DNA of 54,084 nt from an uncultured Oscillibacter sp. (GTDB taxonomy: Bacteria > Bacillota > Clostridia > Oscillospirales > Oscillospiraceae). The notes beneath the pieces were generated by a model. That model saw only the letters and a list, made by a program, of their open reading frames with translations, was not told where the DNA came from and searched no databases. The stretch lies in the NCBI GenBank assembly GCA_910583785.1, contig CAJTZK010000014.1, positions 1 to 54,084 of the forward strand, in the 5' to 3' direction. How positions within the stretch are numbered: position 1 is the first letter of the stretch; every line of letters begins with the position of its first letter. This document shows positions 1 through 7,221 of the stretch, one piece after another. A program made the position numbers and the translations under genes.

Positions 1-59
1 GAGCGGGGGCCCAGTTTTCCTTCCAGAAGGAAACGAGACTGCGCCCGCAGGCGCGTGCC

Positions 60-372
60 GGAGGCCAACCGCCGCGAAGCGGCGGCTCTTAGGCCGGAGG
101 CAAACGGGCCGTGCACGGTCCAAAAGAGAAAAAGAAGTACGGTCCCTGCGGGGGGACGGGGGCGCGCAAGGCGTGCTTCCTCCGGGTACGCAAGTCTCCA
201 GTCCGCGGCGTAGTGCGGGCGGGGGTTTTGGAGGTTATCGAATGGACCAGCTCCTCTTTCCGCTGCCGCTCATCTGGTGCTAAGGGGTAGGTGTTTGCCT
301 TTTCCGGGACTGCCCTTCTATCAATAGACCACCTGTGGGGCCTGGCCCCCAGGCCATTCCTCCAGGAATTGC
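60..372 (+). repeat. Long dispersed repeat, copy 1
   Basis: No convincing gene lies in the first 560 bases. This stretch shares several blocks, in inverted orientation, with 18795-19063. The blocks are a GGAGGCAAACGGGCCGT element followed by TCCAAAAGAGAAAAAGAAGTAC, a block around 243-278 (rich in CCTCTTTCCGCTGCCGCTC), and CCGGGACTG. Its right end (about 333-362) contains GTGGGGCCTG and CAGGCCATTCC, which recur near 40749, 43126 and 44569. The blocks are separated by unrelated or indel-containing sequence, so the element is mosaic. No transposase is present. Function is unknown. Confidence 0.7.
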
Positions 373-430
373 TTCTTTCCCGGCGGGCCACTCCCCCCAT
401 CTCCCCGGCCCCGCCGCCGCTTCCTTTTTC

Positions 431-459
431 TTGACATCCCCCCGGGAACCCCTTATAAT
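431..459 (+). promoter_or_regulatory. Sigma-A promoter of the phospho-sugar mutase gene
   Basis: TTGACA (431-436), a 17-base spacer and TATAAT (454-459) match the housekeeping consensus exactly. The predicted start near 466 gives a 5' leader of about 95 bases before the ATG at 561. Confidence 0.85.
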
Positions 460-560
460 GTTTTTGTGCGGCATGGATAATTTTGCCGGACACAAGGAAT
501 TAAACGTTGTCCAAATTCGTCAAAAACAGGGACAGCGTTCATCAAAGGAGGAGCAACGCT

Positions 561-2288
561 ATGGACTTCATGAAAGAATATGAGAAATGGCTGTCCAGCC
601 CTGCCCTGAGCGGGGCGGAGCGGGCGGAACTGGAGGCCATCCGGAATGACCCCAAGGAGATTGAATCCCGGTTTTACGGGCCCCTGGAATTCGGCACCGC
701 CGGGCTCCGGGGCACCATGTACACCGGGCTTCACAATATGAACATCCACGTGATCCGCTGGGCCACCCAGGGCTTTGCCGACGTCATCTGCGCCGAGGGC
801 GAGGAGGGCAAGAAGCGGGGCGTGGCCATCTGCATGGACTGCCGGAACCACTCCCTGGAGTTCGCCCGGGCCGCCGCCGAGGTCTGCGCCGCCAACGGCA
901 TCCACGTGCGGATTTTCGAGTCCCTCCGCCCCACGCCCGAGCTGAGCTTTGCCGTCCGGGAGTACCATTGCCAGGCGGGCATCAACGTGACGGCCAGCCA
1001 CAATCCCAAGGAGTACAACGGCTACAAGGTCTACTGGCAGGACGGAGCCCAGCTTCCCCCCCGCCACGCCGACGCCATTGCCAAGCGGCTGGGGGAGATC
1101 GACATCTTTGAGGGCATTAAGCGCATGGACTATGACGAGGCGGTCAAGGCCGGGTTCATCGAGGTCCTGGGGGCGGAGACCGACGAGAAATTCCTCTCCA
1201 ACGTCATGGCCCAGGCCAACGACAAGGAAACGGTGGAAACGGTGGCGGACCGCTTCAAGATGGTCTACACCCCCTTCCACGGCACCGGGCACAAGCTGAT
1301 TCCCGAGGCCCTGGGCCGCCTGGGGATCAAACACCTCCTCTGCGTCCCGGAGCAGATGGCCATCGACGGGGACTTCCCCACCGTGGTCTCCCCCAACCCG
1401 GAGAATCCCGAGGGCTTCTACCTGGCGGTGGACCTGGCCGAGAAGGAGGGGGCGGACTTCATCCTGGGCTCCGACCCCGACGCCGACCGGGTGGGCATCA
1501 TGGTGCGCACCAAGGACGGCGGGTTCAAGGTCATCACCGGGAACCAGACAGGCGTGCTGCTGCTGGACTACCTCATCGGCGCCCGGAAGCGGGCGGGCAC
1601 CATGCCGGAGAAGGCCACGGCCCTGAAAACCATTGTCACCACGGAGATGGCCCGGAAAGTGGCGGAGGTCAACGGCCTCCAGTGCTTCGACACCTTCACG
1701 GGCTTCAAGTTCCTGGCGGAGAAGAAAGACAAGCTGGAAGCCTCTGGTGAGGGAACGGTGATTTTCTCCTATGAGGAGAGCTACGGCTACATGCTGGGGG
1801 ATTATGTCCGGGACAAGGACGCGGTCACGGCGGCCCTGCTGCTGACAGAGATGGCCGCCTGGTACGCCGGGCAGGGGATGACCCTGGCGGACGCCCTGGA
1901 GGCCCTGTACGAGAAGTACGGCTATTACGCCGAGCACACCTACAACCTGGTCATGCCCGGCCTGGACGGCCTGAAGGACATGGCGGATTTGATGAAGGGC
2001 CTCCGGGAGAATCCCCCGGCGGAGCTCTCCGGCGCAAAGGTGGTCCAGTTCAAGGATTACTCCGACGGGTCCGTCAAAGACTGCGCCACCGGGGCCAAGA
2101 GTACGATGGAGCTCTCCGGGTCCAACGTCCTCCGCTTCGAGATGGAGGACGGCACCTCCGTCATCGTCCGCCCCTCCGGCACGGAACCTAAGATCAAGGT
2201 TTACATCCTCACCCAGGGCAAGGACGCGGCGGACGCCCAGGCCAATGTGGATAAATACGGCGCTTGGGTGAAGGGCTTGCAGAAATAA
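561..2288 (+). CDS. Phospho-sugar mutase (phosphoglucomutase/phosphomannomutase)
   Basis: A 575-residue alpha-D-phosphohexomutase, cytosolic, which interconverts hexose 1- and 6-phosphates through a phosphoserine. TASHNP places the catalytic serine at S146. GSDPDADR is the magnesium loop, EESYGYMLGD the sugar-specificity loop, and RPSGTEPKIKVY the C-terminal phosphate-binding loop. Length is normal for the Firmicutes PgcA-like group. An upstream in-frame ATG at 507 exists, but AAAGGAGGAGC at 545-555 favours 561. The gene is monocistronic, with a strong promoter at 431-459 and a terminator at 2426-2466. Whether glucose or mannose phosphates are preferred cannot be read from the sequence. Confidence 0.93.
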   Translation: MDFMKEYEKWLSSPALSGAERAELEAIRNDPKEIESRFYGPLEFGTAGLRGTMYTGLHNMNIHVIRWATQGFADVICAEGEEGKKRGVAICMDCRNHSLEFARAAAEVCAANGIHVRIFESLRPTPELSFAVREYHCQAGINVTASHNPKEYNGYKVYWQDGAQLPPRHADAIAKRLGEIDIFEGIKRMDYDEAVKAGFIEVLGAETDEKFLSNVMAQANDKETVETVADRFKMVYTPFHGTGHKLIPEALGRLGIKHLLCVPEQMAIDGDFPTVVSPNPENPEGFYLAVDLAEKEGADFILGSDPDADRVGIMVRTKDGGFKVITGNQTGVLLLDYLIGARKRAGTMPEKATALKTIVTTEMARKVAEVNGLQCFDTFTGFKFLAEKKDKLEASGEGTVIFSYEESYGYMLGDYVRDKDAVTAALLLTEMAAWYAGQGMTLADALEALYEKYGYYAEHTYNLVMPGLDGLKDMADLMKGLRENPPAELSGAKVVQFKDYSDGSVKDCATGAKSTMELSGSNVLRFEMEDGTSVIVRPSGTEPKIKVYILTQGKDAADAQANVDKYGAWVKGLQK

Positions 2289-2301
2289 AAGGATGCCTGT
2301 C

Positions 2302-2375
2302 AGGGCGGACCTATGTGTCCGCCCTCCTCCAGGGAGTGCCGGGATTGCGGAAGGCGGACACACAGGTCCGCCCCT
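2302..2375. repeat. Paired GGCGGAC/GTCCGCC hairpins
   Basis: AGGGCGGAC (2302-2310) pairs with GTCCGCCCT (2317-2325), and GGCGGAC (2353-2359) pairs with GTCCGCC (2366-2372). A related block, GGGGCGGACCTCTG, occurs at about 43195. It looks like a dispersed intergenic palindrome family rather than a gene. Confidence 0.6.
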
Positions 2376-2425
2376 ACGGTTCGTTTACCGGAGGAATGAC
2401 GCGCGTCCCCTTGGGCGGTTTATCT

Positions 2426-2466
2426 GGAAGGGCCCGGCGGCTGTCCGCCGGGCCCTTCCTTCTTTT
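2426..2466 (+). terminator. Intrinsic terminator of the phospho-sugar mutase gene
   Basis: A perfect 15-bp GC-rich stem (2426-2440 with 2445-2459), a 4-base loop CTGT, and then TTCTTTT. Confidence 0.88.
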
Positions 2467-2542
2467 GCCATATGTAATTTGACGAATTTTTAACCAGCAT
2501 TTTGGAGGGGAAGCATAAATGTGATTTTGCCCAAAATTTCTG

Positions 2543-2571
2543 TTGTAATCCGCCGCTAGGTGTTGTATAAT
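2543..2571 (+). promoter_or_regulatory. Promoter of the 48-aa protein / EF-G-like operon
   Basis: TTGTAA (2543-2548), a 17-base spacer and TATAAT (2566-2571), 64 bases before the first start codon. Confidence 0.75.
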
Positions 2572-2634
2572 TCATATATTGGACGCTTGCGGCCCCCAGG
2601 TCCGCCAGAAGGGGAACAAAAGGAGGCACCGTCT

Positions 2635-2781
2635 ATGGGAATGACCGTCAAGCAATTCAACAGCTATGTGCGCTTTATCCTCTCGGCGCTGAAAGACATG
2701 CTGGAGGAGACCGACGAGGAGAAAAAAGCGGCCAAGGCGAAAGAGCTGATGGAGAACCTGCAAACCACATTGGAAGACTGA
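2635..2781 (+). CDS. 48-aa acidic helical protein of unknown function
   Basis: The ATG at 2635 follows AGGAGG (2621-2626) with good spacing and gives 48 residues starting MGMTVKQFNSYV. The chain is charged and apparently all-helical, with a Glu/Lys-rich centre (EETDEEKKAAKAKE) and no membrane segment or signal peptide. The stop is 21 bases before the start of the EF-G-like gene and the two share the promoter at 2543-2571, so they are probably co-transcribed. I do not recognise the family. A role linked to translation is suggested only by position. Confidence 0.75.
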   Translation: MGMTVKQFNSYVRFILSALKDMLEETDEEKKAAKAKELMENLQTTLED

Positions 2782-2802
2782 AACTAAGGAGTGGAACGAA
2801 TC

Positions 2803-4872
2803 ATGAGCTATTCTGTACAGAACATCCGCAACGTCTGTCTGCTGGGGCACAGCGGCAGCGGCAAGACCGCCCTGGCCGAAAGCCTGCTTTACATGACGGG
2901 CGTCATCGATAGAATGGGCCGGGCCGCCGACGGCAACACCGTCTGCGACTACGATCCCGAGGAGACCAAGCGCCAGATTTCCCTCTCCCTCTCCCTGGCT
3001 CCCCTGGACTATAAGGGCAGCCGCATCAACCTGATGGACACCCCCGGCGCGTTCGACTTCGCCGGGGAGGCCATGGCCGCCCTCCGGGCCGCCGACGCCG
3101 CGATTATCGTCTGCTCCGCCAAGGACGGCGTGTCCGTGGGCCTGGAGAAGGCGTGGAAATACTGCGAGGAGCGGAACATGCCCCGCTTCATCTACATCTC
3201 TAAAACCGACGAGGACAACTCCGACTACAACGCCACCTTCGAGGCCCTGCGCCAGCGCTTCGGCAAGAAGATCGCCCCCGTGGTGGTCCCCATCTGGGAC
3301 GGCGGCAAAAAGGTCACCGGAATCATCGACGTTTTGAACAAGCGGGCCTATGAGATGCAGAACCTCAAGCGGGTGGAAATCGAGGTCCCCGCCGACAAAG
3401 AAGGCGTCATCGCCGAGTTCAACGACGCCCTCAAGGAGTCCGTGGCCGAGACCAGCGAGGAGCTGATGGAAAAATTCTTCGGCGGCGAGGACTTCACCTA
3501 CGCCGAGATGATCCAGGGCCTGCGCCAGGGCGTCCGGGAGCTGAGCCTCTTCCCCGTCCTCTGCGGCTCCGCCATCAACTGCCTGGGCTCCTTGATGCTG
3601 ATGGACAACATCGTGGACCTGCTGCCCAATCCCGTGGAGGGCAACTACCACAAGGCCACCAAGGCCGACGGCGAGACGGAAGAATTCGTCGTCTCCCCCG
3701 GCGGCGTGCCCACCGCCTTCGTCTTCAAGACCATTTCCGACCAGTACGGCAAGTACTCCTTCGTCAAGGTCCTCTCCGGCACCATTACGCCGGACCTGCC
3801 CATGGTGAACGCCCGCACCGGGGAAAAGGTGAAGCTGGGCCGCCTGTACACCATCCGGGGCAAGAAGAACGCCGAGGTCAAGGAACTGGTCTGCGGCGAC
3901 ATCGGCGCCATTGCCAAAATGGACATCAAGACCGGGGATACCCTCTGCGACGAGCGGAAGGTGGTCAGCCTGAAGAATATCCCCTTCGCGGAGCCCTGCT
4001 ACTCCGTGGCCATCCAGCCCAAGACCCGGGGCCAGGAGGATAAGATTGCCCAGGGCCTGAACCGCCTCAATGAAGAGGACCCCACCTTCACCGTGGTAAA
4101 CAACGCCGAGACCCACCAGATGGTGGTCTCCGGCGCGGGCGATATGCAGATGGACGTGCTGGTCAGCAAGCTGAAGGACCGCTTCAAGGTGGAAGCGGAG
4201 CTGAAGCCCACCCGGGTGCCCTACCGGGAGAAAATCCGGAAGACCATCCAGAAGCAGGGGCGGCACAAGAAGCAGACTGGCGGCAGCGGCCAGTTCGGCG
4301 ACGTGTGGGTCCGGTTCGAGTACAACCCCGACGAGGAGGAGATGGTCTTCGCCGAGGAGGTCTTCGGCGGCTCTGTGCCCCGGAACTTCTTCCCGGCGGT
4401 GGAAAAGGGCCTCCGGGAGGCCTGCGTCCACGGCCCCCTGGCGGGCTATCCCCTGGTGAACCTCAAGGCTGTGCTGTATGACGGGTCCTACCACCCGGTG
4501 GACTCCTCCGAAATCGCCTTTAAGACGGCGGCCCAGCTGGCCTATAAGGCCGCCATGCCGGAGGCCAACCCCGTCCTGCTGGAGCCCATCGGCGAATTGA
4601 AGGTCACCGTGCCCGAGAGCTACACGGGCGACGTCATGGGCGATATCTCCAAGCGCCGGGGCACCCCCATGGGCATGGACCCCGTGGGCGACGGCACCCA
4701 GGTCATCACCGCCGAGGTCCCCATGGCCGAGATGGGCACCTATGCCATTGACCTCCGGGCCATGACCCAGAGCCGGGGCAGCTTCACCTTCCACTTTGTG
4801 CGCTACCAGGACTGCCCCCCCGCCGCCCAGGAGAAGGCCATCGCCGAGGCAAAGGCCATGGCGGAGGCGTAA
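2803..4872 (+). CDS. EF-G-like translation factor GTPase (EF-G paralogue)
   Basis: A 689-residue protein with EF-G architecture. An N-terminal GTPase domain carries G1 GHSGSGKT (15-22) and G3 DTPG (79-82), followed by domains II-V and a C-terminal region ending in RGSFTFHF. The G4 motif reads SKTD (133-136) instead of the usual NKxD, so nucleotide selectivity may differ. It is one of the divergent EF-G-like proteins of Clostridia, not the str-operon fusA, since no rpsL, rpsG or tuf is nearby. The ATG at 2803 follows AAGGAG at 2786-2791; a GTG at 2791 overlaps that site and is less likely. Its role on the ribosome (translocation, recycling or rescue) cannot be assigned. Confidence 0.88.
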   Translation: MSYSVQNIRNVCLLGHSGSGKTALAESLLYMTGVIDRMGRAADGNTVCDYDPEETKRQISLSLSLAPLDYKGSRINLMDTPGAFDFAGEAMAALRAADAAIIVCSAKDGVSVGLEKAWKYCEERNMPRFIYISKTDEDNSDYNATFEALRQRFGKKIAPVVVPIWDGGKKVTGIIDVLNKRAYEMQNLKRVEIEVPADKEGVIAEFNDALKESVAETSEELMEKFFGGEDFTYAEMIQGLRQGVRELSLFPVLCGSAINCLGSLMLMDNIVDLLPNPVEGNYHKATKADGETEEFVVSPGGVPTAFVFKTISDQYGKYSFVKVLSGTITPDLPMVNARTGEKVKLGRLYTIRGKKNAEVKELVCGDIGAIAKMDIKTGDTLCDERKVVSLKNIPFAEPCYSVAIQPKTRGQEDKIAQGLNRLNEEDPTFTVVNNAETHQMVVSGAGDMQMDVLVSKLKDRFKVEAELKPTRVPYREKIRKTIQKQGRHKKQTGGSGQFGDVWVRFEYNPDEEEMVFAEEVFGGSVPRNFFPAVEKGLREACVHGPLAGYPLVNLKAVLYDGSYHPVDSSEIAFKTAAQLAYKAAMPEANPVLLEPIGELKVTVPESYTGDVMGDISKRRGTPMGMDPVGDGTQVITAEVPMAEMGTYAIDLRAMTQSRGSFTFHFVRYQDCPPAAQEKAIAEAKAMAEA

Positions 4873-4960
4873 GTCCCAAGGGCTCTGCCCCTGGACCCCG
4901 CAAGCCCTTTGAAATACCCCGTTCGGGGCACGCGAGGGCTTGACCCCAAACTTTAACAAA

Positions 4961-4991
4961 GGCCCCGCTCCAGCCGGAGCGGGGCCCTTTT
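4961..4991 (+). terminator. Intrinsic terminator of the EF-G-like gene
   Basis: An 11-bp stem, GGCCCCGCTCC (4961-4971) with GGAGCGGGGCC (4976-4986), loop AGCC, then CTTTT. The same hairpin recurs at 5397-5422. Between the EF-G-like stop and this terminator (about 4878-4950) are short GC-rich repeat blocks (GGGCTCTGCCCCTGG) of a kind common in clostridial intergenic DNA. Confidence 0.85.
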
Positions 4992-4995
4992 AACG

Positions 4996-5024
4996 TTGAC
5001 AAAATCTGTCGGATTGTATAAAAT
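4996..5024 (+). promoter_or_regulatory. Sigma-A promoter of the 315-nt structured RNA
   Basis: TTGACA (4996-5001), a 17-base spacer and TAAAAT (5019-5024). The predicted +1 at about 5031 coincides with the first base of the closing stem of the RNA. Confidence 0.85.
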
Positions 5025-5030
5025 GTCTCT

Positions 5031-5345
5031 TGTGGAACCCAGCCACCACGTTCGTAAGATACGGTGGAGGTCATAGACGGCTGCCTGACATCCCGCGGGA
5101 GCGGAAGGGAAGGCGTGTGTAGAGCCCTCGCGGGAAATTCTTCCCCGGGAGGTGATACATATTACTCTTCAGGAAGTATTTTGGATTGTGTCCATCGCTT
5201 GGATTTTGTACCAGGCGTACGACAGATTCGATTCCCGAAAGAAGAAGTGAGCCGTCTGCCGCAACCAGATGGCTCACTAGGGGTTGGGGCTGAGCCCCGG
5301 CTCACAGTATAAGTATCCGTTTGTGGCAGCCGTTTGGGTTCCACA
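5031..5345 (+). ncRNA. Orphan structured RNA, about 315 nt, unassigned family
   Basis: No open frame fits here, yet the segment has its own promoter and long-range complementarity. TGTGGAACCCA (5031-5041) is the exact reverse complement of TGGGTTCCACA (5335-5345), giving an 11-bp closing helix. Inside it, CCACC...GGTGG (about 5043-5067) forms a hairpin. ACGGCTGCC (5077-5085) pairs over 9 bp with GGCAGCCGT (5325-5333). TCCCGCG pairs with CGCGGGA (5091-5097/5129-5135). GTGAGCCGTCT pairs with AGATGGCTCAC (about 5247-5277). The helices are nested, as in a large multibranched RNA. I find no tmRNA, SRP, RNase P or T-box hallmark. The family is unknown to me. It could be a described clostridial RNA that I cannot name. 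Confidence 0.75.
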
Positions 5346-5396
5346 CTATAATTATAACCCGGCTTCTCCTCCCTGTCAAGCCGTTTTCAAAGGAAG

Positions 5397-5426
5397 GGCC
5401 CCGCTCCAGCCGGAGCGGGGCCTGTT
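5397..5426 (+). terminator. Hairpin terminator downstream of the structured RNA
   Basis: GGCCCCGCTCC (5397-5407), loop AGCC, GGAGCGGGGCC (5412-5422), then TGTTTA. It is identical in stem and loop to the terminator at 4961-4986, so the RNA gene is bracketed by two copies of one hairpin. The T-run is weak. Confidence 0.6.
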
Positions 5427-5552
5427 TACGGGCGCCTCTTTGGGGAATGTTATGTCCCGGGGGCGGCAATGGTCTCCGTCCCCTCCTCGTGGAAAAAATT
5501 GCAAGGAAAATTCTCGGGGTCCCCTGTAACGTTTCCCCCGCCCCGGGGATAT

Positions 5553-6077
5553 ATGGACAGAAACAGGCGAAAGAAGGTGAGCTCCTTGGAGGACATGGAA
5601 CAGGCCTATCAGCGGCACGCCCGGACGGTTTACAAATTTCTTCTGGCCCAGTGCCGCGACCCCGGCCTGGCCGAGGAGCTGACCCAGGAAACCTTTTACC
5701 AGGCCGTCAAGTCCGTGGACCGCTTTGACGGTGGCTGCAAGGTTTCCGTCTGGCTGTGCCAGATTGCCAAGCACCTGTGGTACCAGCACCTGCGCAAGCG
5801 CAGGCGGGAGGCCCCGGTCCCGCCGGAGGACCTGCCGGAGGACCCCGGCCCCTCGGCGGAGGAGGGCCTGCTGGAGCGGGAGGGCCGGATGGACCTCCTC
5901 CGCCTGGTCCACGGTCTGCCGGAGCCCCAGCGGGAGGTGGTGTACCTCCGGGCCTTCGGGGGCCTCAGCTTCCGGGAGATCGGGGACGTCATGGGCAGGA
6001 CGGAAACCTGGGCCCGGGTGACGTTTTACCGGAGCAAGGAAAAACTGCGGAATGGAGGCGCGGAGGATGAAAAATGA
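5553..6077 (+). CDS. ECF-type RNA polymerase sigma factor
   Basis: About 174 residues. A region 2 domain contains AEELTQETFYQAVKSVDRFD, followed by a basic linker and a region 4 helix-turn-helix (LPEPQREVVYLRAFGGLSFREIGDVMGRTE). It directs RNA polymerase to a small regulon when released from its anti-sigma factor. It overlaps the downstream zinc-finger anti-sigma gene by 11 bases, the usual paired arrangement. The start is uncertain: ATG 5553 has a poor ribosome site, GTG 5577 and ATG 5595 are alternatives, and the conserved domain begins at about 5595. Confidence 0.88.
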   Translation: MDRNRRKKVSSLEDMEQAYQRHARTVYKFLLAQCRDPGLAEELTQETFYQAVKSVDRFDGGCKVSVWLCQIAKHLWYQHLRKRRREAPVPPEDLPEDPGPSAEEGLLEREGRMDLLRLVHGLPEPQREVVYLRAFGGLSFREIGDVMGRTETWARVTFYRSKEKLRNGGAEDEK

Positions 6078-7158
6078 TTTGACCTGCGGCGTGGTGCGGG
6101 ATTTGCTGCCCAGCTATGTGGAAAACCTCCTGGGGGAGGAATCGAAGGAGGCGGTGGACCGGCACCTGGAGACCTGCCCGGAGTGCCGGGAGCGGAAGGA
6201 GGCCATGGCCGCGCCAACCGGGGCGGAGGAGACGGCGGAGGCCGCGAAGGAAGTGGATTTCCTCCGGCGGGTGAAGAAGGGGACGGTGAAGAAAATCGCC
6301 CTGGCGGTGGTGTGCACGGTGCTGCTGGTGGTGGGCGGATACCTGCTGAAGGAGTTCGTCATCGGCCGGACGCCGGACGCAGAGCATATCAGCATTGAGC
6401 TCGCCCAGGTGGACGAGCACAACAACCTTACCCTGCTGGCGGACACCTATTGGGGGGCCTATGAGCTCCGGGGGATGAAGGCCGTCACAAAGGACGGGGT
6501 CCTCACCTACACCGCCCGGGAGGTCCGGGTGAACCTCTTCCAGGCCCTGTTTATGCGGACAAAAATCGGAGATATGGAGGGATACGAGAAGCAGGTTCAC
6601 CTGTCCATCCCCCTGGACGGCCTGACGGAGGTGTGGATCTGCGGGCGGCTGGTGTGGCAGGACGGCGTGGTGATTGACCGGGATACGCTGCTGCTGCTGG
6701 ACGCCAAGACCCCCTACTGCGGCGACGCCCCGGCCCTGGGGAACATCGCCAAGCTCTTGCAGGTGGGGAGCCGGATTGGACGGTATAACATCTCCCTCCA
6801 GACCAGCGAGCGGCCCTACCGCTGGACGTTGGAGTTTGAGACGGCGGAGGAGACCACGTCCGCCACCTGGGGGATGTCCCGGTTCCTGGGCTATCAGATG
6901 CTGGCGCTGGTGGAGAACCTGGACGAGGTTTGTTTCCGCTACCCGTCCTCCAGCGGGGTCTTTACGGCGGAGCTGGCCTCCGCCTCCCTGGCCAGGTTGA
7001 CGGAGGAGTACAACGCCGAGCACGGCACAAGCTGGCCCATCCACGAGAGCATCAAGGAGTACGCGGAGAGCCCCCTGGAGTACCAGCGCCTGGTGACGCT
7101 GCTGGAGATCATGTTCATCGGGACCAGCGGGACCACCGTCACCGTTGTCAAACCGTAA
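6067..7158 (+). CDS. Membrane-anchored zinc-finger anti-sigma factor
   Basis: 363 residues. The N-terminal ZAS-type zinc finger has C7, then H33-x3-C37-x2-C40 (HLETCPEC). It is followed by a charged linker, a single membrane helix (about residues 78-98, IALAVVCTVLLVVGGYLL) and a long extracytoplasmic domain of about 260 residues that I do not recognise. The expected role is to hold the upstream ECF sigma factor at the membrane until a surface signal is sensed. GGAGG at 6054-6058 supports the ATG at 6067, inside the end of the sigma gene, which suggests translational coupling. Confidence 0.85.
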   Translation: MKNDLTCGVVRDLLPSYVENLLGEESKEAVDRHLETCPECRERKEAMAAPTGAEETAEAAKEVDFLRRVKKGTVKKIALAVVCTVLLVVGGYLLKEFVIGRTPDAEHISIELAQVDEHNNLTLLADTYWGAYELRGMKAVTKDGVLTYTAREVRVNLFQALFMRTKIGDMEGYEKQVHLSIPLDGLTEVWICGRLVWQDGVVIDRDTLLLLDAKTPYCGDAPALGNIAKLLQVGSRIGRYNISLQTSERPYRWTLEFETAEETTSATWGMSRFLGYQMLALVENLDEVCFRYPSSSGVFTAELASASLARLTEEYNAEHGTSWPIHESIKEYAESPLEYQRLVTLLEIMFIGTSGTTVTVVKP

Positions 7159-7166
7159 CCGTAAAA

Positions 7167-7198
7167 GAAGGACCGCCCGGAAGGGCGGTCCTTCTTGT
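7167..7198. terminator. Bidirectional terminator between anti-sigma and carB-dapF
   Basis: GAAGGACCGCCC (7167-7178), loop GGAA, GGGCGGTCCTTC (7183-7194). It is flanked by TTG on the right and AAAA on the left, so it can end both convergent units. Confidence 0.85.
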
Positions 7199-7221
7199 AA
7201 TATTTTGTCGATAGTATTCAG

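Noticed and set aside
5031..5345. Assignment of the 315-nt RNA as tmRNA, RNase P, SRP RNA or an IscB/retron-type RNA
   Set aside because: No tRNA-like CCA end or resume ORF, no GAGGAAAGUCC core, no GGAAGGAAGCAGCC SRP loop, and no nuclease or reverse transcriptase gene adjacent.
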